64,000 bases of DNA. Origin: Flaveria trinervia. Lineage: Eukaryota > Streptophyta > Magnoliopsida > Asterales > Asteraceae. Every line of letters begins with the position of its first letter. The stretch's first letter is position 1. Made by a program: the position numbers and the translations under genes. Below are positions 45,250 through 56,486 of the stretch, in pieces. Under the pieces are notes generated by a model. That model made no database searches. It saw only the letters and a program-made list of their open reading frames with translations, and had not been told where the DNA came from. The stretch lies in NCBI GenBank assembly GCA_025506515.1, contig CM046454.1, forward strand, positions 67,767,003 to 67,831,002. The letters run 5' to 3'.

Positions 45250-48200
45250 ATGGCCAGCCATTGGGCTATGAGTACGAAGCACAATATTTGTGCACATCTG
45301 GATCTCACATCCAGAAATGCTTTGGACTTCTCAGGCATTATAACCTTCCTCAGGAGATCGAGGATTGCACATGCTATATCTGCTCCGTGTACACCTTATC
45401 GGTCGATTCAACAGGCCTTCTGGGAAGGTGCAATTGTTGATCGATCATCTGAGCCTCACTGTATCAGAGGTACTATCTTTGGAGAGGCTATAGCTATCAC
45501 AGAGGAGGATCTGAGGACTATGTTACAGTTGGGGGATGATGCTGACTGTCATACTAAATTACATCCCCTTACTGTTAGAGGATGTTTCCTTCGAGCCAAG
45601 TACGGTGGGGATATCAATGCGGGGGTGCTCAAAAAGAGCAACCTCTGTCCACAGCTGAAGTACCTTGCTCACGTATTGCTGAAATGCATAGCGTCCAGAA
45701 AGGGAGGTTTTGATGAGTTGTCTGACCGGATCCAGAACGCTTTTGTTGCCTTGGTGCTGAACCATCCGTTTAGCTTCTCCAAGATGATCTTCACCTATTT
45801 TGTGGAGAACATTGAGGGGAAAGGGAAGGAGGGCTTCTGTATGTACCCCCGATTTATGCAAATGATAATAGACTAGAAGCTCCCCTCCCTGCCAAAGGAG
45901 AATGATGATGCGGTAGTGCTTGAGGTAATGGATGATACTACCTTGGGCCGGATGAAGGTATACAGGGGAAAGTAGGTAAAACCCCCAGTCAGGAGATTGT
46001 TTGGGCATCTGGCCCGTGAGAACTATGTGGTGCCACGACGACAGCGATTCGGATGTTGAGCAGATTGCTCTACCCGCCGACGACAATGATGATGACATTG
46101 GTCATGGTGGAGATACAGGCCCCATACCATCTAGGGCCACTACCACTGATATACCATCTCCACCATCCACCCACGTTGGAACTGAGTCTTCTGGTTTCCA
46201 TCAGGATTTTGTTTCTGGTGAGGAGGATGAGGAGTCGGAAGAGGAGCCCTTAACACGGACTGTGGGAAGCAAGGTTGTTCCCACAGAACATGGGCTAAGG
46301 GTGGTTGGTGAACGCCCACGAGACTCAGGAGAGACAGCCACCGATCCGAGTTATGTACCGGGGCCAGCTTATAGGGTTGTAGGTGGAGCATCCACCTCAA
46401 CGGGAACGAGGAGGAAACGGATGGCTCAACCCCATGGTCAGAAAAAGAAGAAAAGATGATGCACCTTTGTTACCATCACAGCCACCACCATAACTACTTC
46501 CACAGCCACAGCCACCACAGCCACCACAGCTACTACTACCACCACCACACCTCCCACCACTGTACAGATTCCATCTACCACCATATCTTTCACTCCCACA
46601 TCACCTCCACCATTTCACTGACCCATCTTCACTACAGCAACCACCACCACCACTACCCACCAAGCTGGATCCTCAGCCCATCCATCTCATCCATATGTAT
46701 CACCTCTACCTCCAATTGGGGTAGAGGAACATCTGTCTGCGCTCAACAGGATGGTGATGCGCCTGTTAGCAGTAGATGAGGAGAAGGCGGCTTAGATCCG
46801 TCAGCTTGCTGATCTTACTGCTGCTCAGTCTCACTAGATCGAAGAGCAGGCAAGACTGATAAAGGAGCAGGCCCAACAGATGGCTGCTCCGAGCCTTGAG
46901 ATAGCCCAACTCCAAGCACATAGTGTCATATCAAACAGGAAGATAGAAGAGTTAGAGAGGTGAAGAAGACAATCATGTTAAAGTTAAAGGGATCGAAGGA
47001 AGAGCCCTTGAAGATCAAAGAGGGAGACAGAGATGATGATGATGATGAAAGTGATGATGAGGATCATGAGACAGAGGAGGATGAGGGGACTGAAGAAGAA
47101 AGGACAGAGGAGAAGGATGATGATGATACATCAGAAGGAGATGCAGCTGCATCGGCCTTTGCTTTAGGTCAAGAAAGAAGGTCCAAGAACATACAAGACC
47201 AACCAGCTTCTTCCTCAGCTCCACCAAGTGACGAGACTATGATAAAGGATGAAAGTAAAGATTAGATGTTTTTGTACTAAATTACTTTTGTATTTGACTC
47301 ATGTATTGTAATCTATGTATTAAATGTTTAAATTCAGTTTAATGTATTTCTGTTTTGATGAATTACTAATGGTTGATATGTTGAATGTGTAAATCAAACA
47401 GATCCAAATTACCAAGGGATGAGTTTGATGCTGCTCCCCTTCAGCAGGTCAAGACTCAGCTAACAATGATTCTTGATTTGCAAGGGATCGTAAGGAGGTC
47501 GGTGAGTTATACCCCTAAAGAAGGGGTAATAATTCACGACCTATCAAACTAGCAACTCGCAGAAATTTTCAAGCTCAATCCAGATGAATAGTGAAGAATG
47601 CTCCGACATGCGACTCGACTAGTGACGAAGAGCTCAACGATGTTGATGAAATCGAGATTGAAGATATCACTGCCGAGCACTACCCTCAGTACGCTGACAA
47701 TGAGGGTAATGTGGTCCCCAATCTGGGTGAATCCCTCGTCAGCAATACTTTTGAGGTGTTAGACATGATGGAGCTAGAGTTGGAGAAAGTAAACGGCCCA
47801 AGCCTCAATTGATGATGTAGATATTCGAAAGGCTGAGTGGGCTGCGTGTTTTGAAGAAGTTAGAGCCCAACTCTACAGAGTCAAGAAACATCATAAGGTG
47901 ACTGGCAGGATCATAGCGTGGGCGTATTTTAAGGATCTTAACGTATATGCAGTTAAGAGAGAAAAGGGCATAGAGTACTTCAGATTCCCACATGATCTGA
48001 AGACTCTACCAGGTTTTGAGCTCACCAGCTGGCCAAACTAAAGCTTTTGTCTGCTGACCCGAGGAAGATGTCAGGCTGGTTCGAGGCTGCCCTAAAGAAG
48101 GAGTATCACACCAGGTGGGTTAACTTCAGACCCCAACAGCCTACAAGGTATATCAGAAGGTCTGAGGTTGATGCCACTACTGGAGAGGCGAAGATAGTGT

Positions 48201-48563
48201 TAAAGTGGAGTCCTCCGCGAACATGTTAAGAATCCCACTCAGGGAAATGCCACAGCACTTCACTCCACACTTTAGGTGGTGGTACTACGATTGGAGAACA
48301 GCAGAAGCGGTCATAGTCCTAAACAAGGAGGGCCAATGGATACGATCAGGGTATTTGACTCAATGTGGCTTACAAACTTGTCAGCAAATGATGTCTACAC
48401 GTTATACAAGTGGCCATTATTGTATGATACGCAAGATATAGTACAAGCCCTCCAGTTCCAAAATGTCATAAGACTCTGCTTCGCATTTGAGATTCACGCG
48501 GGAGTCACAAAAGAGGATAAGTACAAGAAATATGAGGAGGTGATGCAGAAAACAAGACATTAG
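45250..48563 (+). pseudogene. Family Y aORF (broken)
   Basis: Begins MASHWAMSTKHNICAHLDLT, similar in layout to KPRHNCVAYLTKS of Z. The N-domain (45250-45876) continues AITEEDLRTMLQLGDDADCH, then ends GFCMYPRFMQMIID and a stop, matching the YPRF site of the other families. A Pro/Thr-rich section (46450-46740, a run of CCACCA codons) and an acidic section (46960-47265, Asp/Glu-rich) follow, then an A/T-rich stretch with no open frame (47266-47580). A second conserved part (47591-48563) includes GRIIAWAYFKDLNVYAVKRE and ends VMQKTRH. Several stops break it. Function is unknown. Confidence 0.68.
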
Positions 48564-48566
48564 AGA

Positions 48567-48610
48567 GATCTAGGTCCAAGGGGGAGTTTGTTGATACATG
48601 TATGTCCCTA
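48567..48610 (+). repeat. Family Y 3' end: polypurine tract, inverted repeat and first 22 bases of the 3' LTR
   Basis: AAGGGGGAGTT (48578-48588) precedes the LTR start TGTTGATACATG at 48589. GATCTAGG at 48567-48574 pairs with CCTAGATC, which Z3 has split: its last bases are at 60389-60396. The LTR is cut after CCCTA at 48606-48610, the target duplication of Z3. Confidence 0.88.
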
Positions 48611-49386
48611 TGTTAGGATCAGTGATCTACGTTTGATTGATTAGAGAGTATTGCAGCGGAATCAAATAATGAATTAGACAATTCACAAGAATACAGTTGA
48701 TATTCAAAGTAAGAGCAAACGATTATAGAAAGAATTCTGTAAATCAAATATTTCATTCAATACGCGCTTTCGTGGTGGCAAAATGTCACCCTTACAATCA
48801 GGTCAATCATCCCTATATAAGAATGTCATGGTGGAACATTCTTATATAGGAGATGTGACATCTGCTGATGTCATTTGATAGTGACATCTAACAGAATTAT
48901 TCAGACTACTGAAAGTTAACACAACTGCTGAAGATGTCAAAACAGCTGACATCTTCTTACAAAAATACTAAGTGTTAACTATCACTACAACTACTGAAAA
49001 GAAACTACTGAAACTACAACGACTGAAGAACATGCTCTTCAGTCGTTTTACAAATACTGAAACAAACAAAAAAGAAAACTACTGAAAGGAAACCATCACA
49101 ACAACTGAGGAATGCTTCTTCAGCTGTTGTAACAAACTCTGAAGGCTTCAGTACTTGTACTTGAACTTCAGCTGTTGTCATTAGCTGATGTCTTCAGTCT
49201 TTGTACTTCAGCTGTTGAAGTCTTTAGTACTTTAGTCTTCAGCTGTTGATCTTCAGACTTTGGTCTTCAGCTGTTGAAGTCTTCAGTACTTTAGTCTTCA
49301 GCTGTTGAAGTCTTCAGCAGTTTTTGTGATGTCTGTGGGACTTAGAGGTTTTTCTGATCAGGCTCATTGGTTCTTTTGGTCCAACA
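48611..49386 (-). repeat. Z3 3' LTR
   Basis: On the minus strand it starts TGTTGGACC (49386) and ends CCTAACA (48611). The U3 side carries ACAGCTGAAG, GTACTGAAG and CAGCTGTTG-type motifs. It is about 28 bp shorter than the 5' LTR, mainly in the motif region. ATTCCGCTGC near the end is shared with other Z LTRs. Confidence 0.93.
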
Positions 49387-49410
49387 AACTTCCCCTAAAC
49401 CAATGCAGCC
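49361..49410 (-). promoter_or_regulatory. Z3 polypurine tract within an inverted repeat
   Basis: On the minus strand the tract is AGGGGAAGTT, directly before TGTTGGACC. Arms GGCTCATTGGTTC (49361-49373) and AACCAATGCAGCC (49398-49410) pair across it. Confidence 0.8.
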
Positions 49411-49606
49411 AAAACCTCTAAACTTATTGAAGATGTCCCACTTATTATGGCAGAAAGATTTTGTCTTTTTGTCTTCTAGATCAGCTCAGAAGTGACCCAT
49501 GTAAGCACAGGCCTTGGAAGAAGTCTCAACGATCTGTTTGGCAAAGGATGAATGGGAACTCTGTCTTGGGGAACTGGACATAGAGCTGTTACCCCATCCA
49601 TGAGAT

Positions 49607-52579
49607 CTACTTCCCAACAATGAGTCTGTATGACTCCCTTGTATAGGCCTCAAGGAAGGTTATCTGTTCCTCCATGGTAAGCTCTTCAGCTCCTTCAAAA
49701 AGTGACTCTGGCCCATAATATTCAGATAGGTATTTGACCTGTTTCCCATTTTTGAGTTCCACGATTGTTATTACTCTATAAGCAAATTCATCTGGGTGAT
49801 TACCCTCTAAGAACAACTGGAGCTCATTCTTTCTAACTTCCTCAAGCCTCTTATATACTAACCCCTTTTTCACCATTTTATTTTCTAGCATCATTTGTGG
49901 GGTCAGGTTAGCTTTATAGGCTTTCTTGAAGTCATCTAGGATTTCCCAGGGTGATACTACAAAGACCAATGTCACTTCATCTACAATCTTCTTCACTTGG
50001 CCAATGTATCTCTGTGGAATGTTTTTCTTGTGAATCCTATGAGACACCCTGGGATCAGGCCAAATCCTCACTCTCTCCTTTTGATATTGAAATGTATGTT
50101 TAAGAGTGTATACCTGAGAGCGTGCTTCTTCATATTGATGATTGAAGATGTGGCAACATATGCTTTGTTAACTCTCCTCAACAATTCCTCATCATGTTGT
50201 TTATGAAGCTCTTCTTCTTCTAGCTTCACTTTCACAATTTTTCTTTGAGTTTCAGGAGTAATTGTTGGGAGGTGACTTGTGGCCTTAGGCAATTGTATAA
50301 TAGCTGAGATTGGAAGCCTATCTTCATCTTCATCATTATCTTCTTTTTCTCCTTCTAGCCTCAGTACCCTTCTCTTCCTCTTCTGGGGTACATCATCGGC
50401 TATTGGTTTTGAGGGTAACGGAGTTGGTTTAGTGGGTTGTGGTTGTGGTTGTTTTTGGGGTAAAGGGATTGTTTTAGTGGGTTTTGGTGTGGGAATTTTG
50501 ACAGGCTGTTCTAGCATTTTGGATGTGAGTTTGGCTTTAGATTGCTTGACTAGTTCAGTCCTGCTCCCAGCACCAGCTTCGTTTAAGGCTTCAATAACCA
50601 ATCCTTTTGTGTATACTTCAGACGAACAGATCTTGGTGGTTATTGCGAAGATGCTGTCCCTGGACCATGCCTTGATTTCAATCAATGATCTACCAAGATA
50701 CTTCGCTATGAACCTGATCATGATTTCTAGCCTTCCCTTTCTAACACATCATAACTTGCCCATCTAGCTTGGATTTCTTCAATCTCCAGTCTTCTGATTT
50801 CTGAGTCAAGTTTTTCAGTGTCGTGACCTTGCCTAAACAACTGATCGATGATGTTATCCATTGATCGGCTGTGTTCGGCATCAGCCTTCTTCACCATTGT
50901 CTCCAAGTCAGTCTCCTTCTTCATTCTTCCTTTTCTTGTATGTAACATGAAAGTCTTTAGTACTCTCAGTCACTTTCTCCATGTCAGCATCCTTCACCTT
51001 CTCCTTCTCAGTTTCTTGATCTGAGAAATTTTGGCATGCAGCTCTTTGAGTCTGCTCACCTCATCCTCGAGGATGGTGTTTTGGGCTAAAACAACATAAA
51101 AGAAGCCCAGGTCATCATCAGTGTTTACTGAATCACCTGACCTCCTGATAGAATTAGGATGAACATGCTCTGAGTGTAGACCAGTAGTAGCATATGCCCC
51201 TTGGTCATGGTACTGGGGACTTCCTGCCTCAAGAGTGTGTCCTTCATCGGCAGTTGCCTCTGGTGAGGTCTTATGGATAGTACCAGATTCATCCTGATCA
51301 TTTGCTGAAGTAGGAGAAGTGGCAGCCTCACCAGAAATTCGAATCTCCATTTCTACACCTGGAGATTGAATATGGTAACCCCTGTGCTGTGGGGTGTCAG
51401 AAGCACTTTGGTCCCCCCCTCAATGGTTGAGGCCATCCCAGCTTTGATTGGTATCTGGGGAAGAGGTGAGGAATGCAATTGAGTCAGCACTTTGGCAATT
51501 ATTATGGTAGGACTTTGGGGGGCGGTTGCAGTGGGAGAGGGTGTGAAGGCAGTATGCACCCGGGGAGAGTGGTGCGTTTCAATGGCAACCTCCTCAAGTG
51601 AGGAAGGTGCCAGATGTATAGGTGCCCCAGAGGTGGTTGCTACAGGCTCCTGTTGAAAGGAAACCTGAGCGGTTGAGGGTGAGTGAGTACGTGTGTCTAC
51701 TGGGGTGTTATGACCAGTAGATATAACCTGCGTTTGTGTTGCAGGGGCATCCTCAGGGGACTCATTTCCCTGAGTAGCCTTTTTGGCTTTCTTGTGTTTG
51801 GGTTTGGTGGGGATAATGGATTTGGAGATGGTGGCTGTGGGTTTTCGCAGTTTGGCAGCCAGTTTGAGTGACTGGTCTGAGTTGTGCCTGGAGTATACTT
51901 CAGGCAATACAGCTGTGGCAGGGACTCCAAGGCCAACAAGTCCCTCAGCTTTCAGCTGGTTTACTATAATGGCCATTAGGAATCGAGGATATAATATCCA
52001 TCGGTTAGCTATAGGCTTGGAGGCCATATCCTTGAGTTCAAGAAATAATATTTCAGAAAAATTTAAGCTTTGTTGGTCAAGGATAGAGAATAATACCGGC
52101 TGCCACCTCGTCGACATTTGATCCCAAGAAGAAGTCTTAGGAGCTAAGCATACATTCACCATATGAAAAATTAGTCGTTCTGCATCATGGTAATGCTTCT
52201 TCAGGATGGTAGAGGCACTAAGGTTACCCTGGTATCCATGTTGGGCAAATGATAGATCAGTGGTGTCCTTTGGATACCTAGTGGGGAAAGTGGCATCATC
52301 CAGTTGTAGGGTTTCGCGAAGGATTGCTGGAGTGATGACCACCGGACGGTTGTTGACGAACGACTGGAGAGAGTCGGTGTCATTCTCCCCAGTGATGAGG
52401 GTGACGTTCGTCCAGAACTGATGGAGGGAGTCGGCATGAATTATAGGATTTAGAAGGAAAGCCGTTTTGTATGGAGAGTTGATCATTAGATCAATGGCAT
52501 TATCAAACTTTGTCCAGAAGGGTGATTTGGTAAGGTAAGCAACACAATTGTGTCGTGGTTTAAGCTTCATGTTCGCCAT
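49607..52579 (-). pseudogene. Z3 aORF (best preserved copy, few breaks)
   Basis: ATG at 52579, 75 bp after a TATA box. The first 408 codons are open (52579-51353): MANMKLKPRHNCVAYLTKSP, FWTNVTLITGEND, PVVITPAILRETLQLDDA, MVNVCLAPKTSSWDQMSTRW and WILYPRFLMAIIVNQL, then a Pro/Ser/Thr-rich region. Later parts are 51350-50994, 50948-50727 (helix-prone, MDNIIDQLFRQGHDTEKLDS), 50721-50068 and 50071-49607. The last contains RIWPDPRVSHRIHKK, SPWEILDDF, ENKMVKKGLVYKRLEE, LEGNHPDEFAYR and RESYRLIVGK. About 990 codons in total, four or five frame breaks. No signal peptide or membrane helix is obvious. Function is unknown; by position it equals the Sirevirus env-like ORF. Confidence 0.8.
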
Positions 52580-53172
52580 TAATGTGAGAGAAGGTTCTGA
52601 GTTTTTGAACGTTAGGTTTGAGATGATGAAGCTCTGTAAGATAAGGTATTTATAGGGTACGGGTTATAAAGCAACTGAAGGGTTTGGTATGAGTCATCAG
52701 TAGTTTTAAACGACTGATGATGTGGTATTAACCTTCAGAGGTTGAAACAACTGAAGTCTTGGTTTTAGGCATCAGTAGTTATAAAACTATGAGACCATGG
52801 TTCTAGCTTCAGATGTTGGAAACAACTGATAACTTGGTGTTAGGCATCAGTAGTTATGAAACTACTAAAGACGTGGTTTTGTCATCAGTAGTTTAAGATG
52901 AAGCAGCAGTTTTAGAAACAACTGAAGAGAAAATTCTCATCAGTAGTTTTCGTCAATTCATAGCTTTTCAGTGTTCATATTGTCCTCAACACTTACTCAT
53001 CAGTCTTTTTGGCTGTTTTTCAGTTGTTTCATAAGACATCAGTACTTATCTGTTTGTACTTATATCAGTATTTATGACTGTATCAGTTCTTGTAACAGAA
53101 TCAGTACTTATTTGTGATATGGTTACAAATGATCATCAGTACTTATTTACTGAGATCATCAGTAGTTATCAC
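52580..53172 (-). promoter_or_regulatory. Z3 pol-aORF spacer with motif array and TATA box
   Basis: Same type as in Z1 and Z2. On the minus strand TATAAATA (52654-52647) lies 75 bp before the ATG. Paired motifs recur, for example TCATCAGTAGTTT with AAACGACTGATGA at 52694-52720, and ATCAGTAGTTATAAAACTA near 52770. I infer an internal promoter for the aORF. Confidence 0.55.
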
Positions 53173-54750
53173 TTATTCTAGCTGCAGCATACCAAGCCTT
53201 AACACTAGGTTTTCGAAAGTCAAACTATCCAAAGGCTTAGTAAAAATGTTTGCAAGCTCATCAGCACTAGGCACAAACTTTGGATCAATCAGACCTTTTT
53301 CAAAACAGTCCCTAATAAAATGATGTCTGATCTCTATATGTTTGGTCCTAGAGTGCTGGACAGGATTCTTGACAATGCAAATATTGAAGCACTGTCCATT
53401 AATAATGGAGTCTTAGTCTCTATAATGCCATAATCCAGAAGTTGGTTCTGAAGCCAGAGTACCTGAGAAGTACAGCTTGCAGCAGAAATGTACTCTGCTT
53501 CAGCAGTGGATGTAGCAACAGATGTTTGTTTCTTACTTGCCAAGAAATCAAACAGTTGCATAGAAATTAACATCCACTAGAAGTTGACTTTCTGGTTAAC
53601 TTACACCCTGCATAGTCACAATCAGAAAAAGCAACCAATTTGCAAGAGTGTCCAGTGGAATACCATAAACCTAGAGATTGTGTACCTTGCAGATATCTAA
53701 AGATCATTTTGACTGCAATCAAGTGAGACACTTTAGGAGCAGCCTGAAATCTAGCAAAAACACATGTTACAAACATGATATCTGGTCTAGAAGCTGTTAA
53801 GTACATCAAGGACCCAATCATACATCTGTAATGTGTTTCATCAACAGCTTTACCTTTCTGATTGCATCCAGTTGTGTGGTGTTGCACATGGGAGTAGAAC
53901 AGGGCTTACAATTTTGTAAATCAAACTTATTCAAAAGATCTTTTGTATATTTAGACTGATGAATGAAAGTCCATGAGCTTTTGTTTGATTTGCAATCCTA
54001 GAAAGAACTGTAATTCTCCCATTGCACTCATTTCAAAGTTCTTACGCATTAAATTGGTAAAGTCATCACACAACTGGGATCAGAGGATGCAAAAATAATA
54101 TCATCAACATAAATGAAACAAGTAACTTATGCCTTCTTAATGAATAAAGTTTTATCTATGGAGCCTCTAGTGAAATTATTTTGAAGAAAAAAATTTGATA
54201 ATGTCTCAAACCAGGCTCTAGGAGCTTGTTTCAACCCATAAAGAGCCTTATCAAACTTGTATACCCAACTGGATGTTTATTATCCTCAAAACCTGGTGGT
54301 TGACACACATAAACCTCTTTTTTTATTTTACCATATAAAAATGCACTTTTAACATCCATTTGAAAAACTTTAAAATTGTGAAATGCAGCATAGGCTAAGA
54401 ACAATCTAATTGCCTCTAGTCTGGCTACAGGGGCAAAGGTCTCATCATAATCAATACCTTCTTCTTGTGAAAACCCTGAACAACCAGTCTGGCCTTGTCT
54501 TAACAATAAGCCCATTTTCATCTGTTTTGTTCCTAAACACCCATTTAGTGCCTATTGCACACTTACTGGGGGTAGAGGAATCAGTTCCCACACTTGTTGT
54601 TTCTTGAACTGAAGTAGCTCAAGTTGCATGGCTTCCACCCATCCATTGTCTCTCAAAGCAACATGATAGTTCTTTGGCTCTTGCTGACTGATGAAGAGAG
54701 CATAGAAGCACAAGTTAGACAATGACTTCTGGTTGAGACGCCAGCATTGA
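53173..54750 (-). pseudogene. Z3 RT and RNase H (broken)
   Basis: RNase H is spread over 53573-53173 and 53887-53567: KQTSVATSTAEAEYISAASC, MDSAS with a frameshift, and FSDCDYAGCKLTRKSTSSGC, where the second D of DSD is kept and Ser is Cys. The polyprotein ends at a TAA at 53173-53175. YVDD is readable at 54111-54100. RT segments at 54521-54231 show EEGIDYDETFAPVARLEAIR, QMDVKSAFLYGKI and KHPVGYT-type shifted ends. Frameshifts near 54240, 54000 and 53960 break the frame. Confidence 0.85.
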
Positions 54751-54755
54751 TACCA

Positions 54756-55803
54756 CTAATGATTTGAGACATGGGGTGATTCTTCAGCTCTTGGTGCACA
54801 AAAGATCAGTGCAAGTGTTTGTAGCAGGTTCAGCATCAGTAGATTTTGATTCAGATTCTTGAAACCAAGTATTAGACGGCAAATCAAACGATGTAGAGGA
54901 ATCAGAAATCTCATCAGCATTTGTTGTGGATGGAGCTGCTGAAGGTACAGGAACATCAAGTTTAGCAGACTCAGGCAGTTGGTCACTGAACTTGAAAAGG
55001 TGAGTACTGATATCATCATCATCTTCAGTACCACCAGGTGGAAGACTTGCTGCAGAAGATGATTTAATCACATGATCTGCACAGCTGGAGTTTGATAAGG
55101 AGCATATTGCAGTATGTCCAGATCAAACAACTCCACAGGGTTTTGTGGAATTTTATCCTTAGGAGATTCATTGATTTCACATGCAAGGTTTCTTCAACTA
55201 TCTTTGTTCTGCAGTTGAAGACTCTCTAAGCCTTGCAAGTGGATGAATAACCTACAAAATACCCTGCATCCACCTTAGGATCAAATTTGTGGAGTTGACC
55301 CTTTATGTTGAGAATGAACAAGGACATCCAAAGGCTCTGAAGAATGAAATCAAAGGAGCCAAATGATGTAGAACTTCATATGGAGTCTTCATCAACCTCT
55401 GATTTACTAACACTCTATTCTGCACATAGCAAGCTGTATTGACAGCTTCAGCCCAAAAGGTCAAAGGCAAACCAGAGTCAGCCAACATGGACCTTGCAGC
55501 TTCAATTAAAGTCTTGTTCTTTCTCCCCACTACTCCATTTTGTTCTGGAGTCCTTGGGATGCTAAACTGCCTTTTGATTCCTTTTGAAAGATAAAAATCA
55601 TCAAGTGTATGGTTTCTGAATTCGTACCATTGTCACTCCTTATACACTTGACTGATAGGGAATACTGCTTCTCAACATACAGCCAAAGTTTGTAATCTTC
55701 TGAGCAACCTCATCCTTTGAATGTAGAAAGAAAGTCCATACAAATTTGGAGTAATCATCCACAATTACCAGAGAGTATTTCTTCTTTGCCATGCTTATCA
55801 CTC
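54756..55803 (-). pseudogene. Z3 integrase (broken, catalytic Glu replaced)
   Basis: The core is readable from LLHMDLFGL (about 55810) to the RSDNGT segment near 55640. The catalytic Glu of PEQNGVVERKN is Gly here (GGG at 55525-55527, minus strand), read as NGVVGRKNKTLIEAARSM. Later parts are TPYEVLHHLAPLISFFRAFG and a C-terminal linker (55071-54784). Frameshifts near 55650, 55310 and 55080 interrupt it. As it stands this integrase could not act. Confidence 0.82.
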
Positions 55804-56477
55804 TCACAGACCAAATAGATCCATGTGCAGTAACTGCAAGCAGGCAGTGGACTTAGGTTCTTCAATGGGAGGGAATGAAACTTTGTGTTGTTTTCCTTTC
55901 AAACAAGCAGTGCAGGCTTCATCACAGTGGAACTCCTTTATTGATAAACCTCTCACTAAACAATTATGGATCAGTTGATTCATGTTTCTGAGATTGACAT
56001 GACCCATCCTTCTATGCCATAGTTTAGATTCCCGAAGAGAGGCTTTGGAGAACAGGCATGGATGACCCTTCAAATCAATCTTCTTTGACAAATCCAAGGC
56101 ATACACTCTTCCAATCCTGTTGGCCTTTAGGAGAGTATGTTCATCCATTACCTTGTCAATCAGCCTCAGAACTTGGGAAGACAAAATCCTACAGTTCTGG
56201 CTTGTGAAAAGTGCAACATGCCCTTTATCACACATCTGACTGACACTCAGCAGATTATACTTGAGATTCTCCACATGGTTGACATCATCAACCGGATTTG
56301 TCCATTAGACACATATCCTTTCCCAATGATGTAACCTCTGGCATCATTTCCAAATGAAACAAATCCCTTCTTTCCTTGAGAGTAGTCATTAAGAAGAGAA
56401 CTACTTCCAGTCATATGCATTGATCCTCCACTGTCCACATACCAGATGCTCCTTTGGCATGTTGAAGAACCCTGCAT
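55804..56477 (-). pseudogene. Z3 protease and GAG-pre-integrase region
   Basis: The protease opens MQGSSTCQRSIWYVDSGGSM with the DSG site intact (DSGGSMHMTG). The reading continues to GYIIGKGYVSNGQIR (56300), where a frameshift near 56290 moves it to the next frame: MENLKYNLLSVSQMCDKGHV, then WHRRMGHVNLRNMNQLIHN and CTACLKGKQHKVSFPPIEEP, ending near LLHMDLFGL with a stop. The two frames overlap at 56247-56274. Confidence 0.85.
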
Positions 56478-56486
56478 AAAAGAAAA

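Noticed and set aside
46456..46779. His-rich frame with many HH and SH pairs
   Set aside because: It is the wrong frame of CCACCA-type repeats; the aORF frame reads as a Pro-rich linker.
50279..50767. 162-codon plus-strand frame within Z3
   Set aside because: It is antisense to the conserved aORF segment of Z3.
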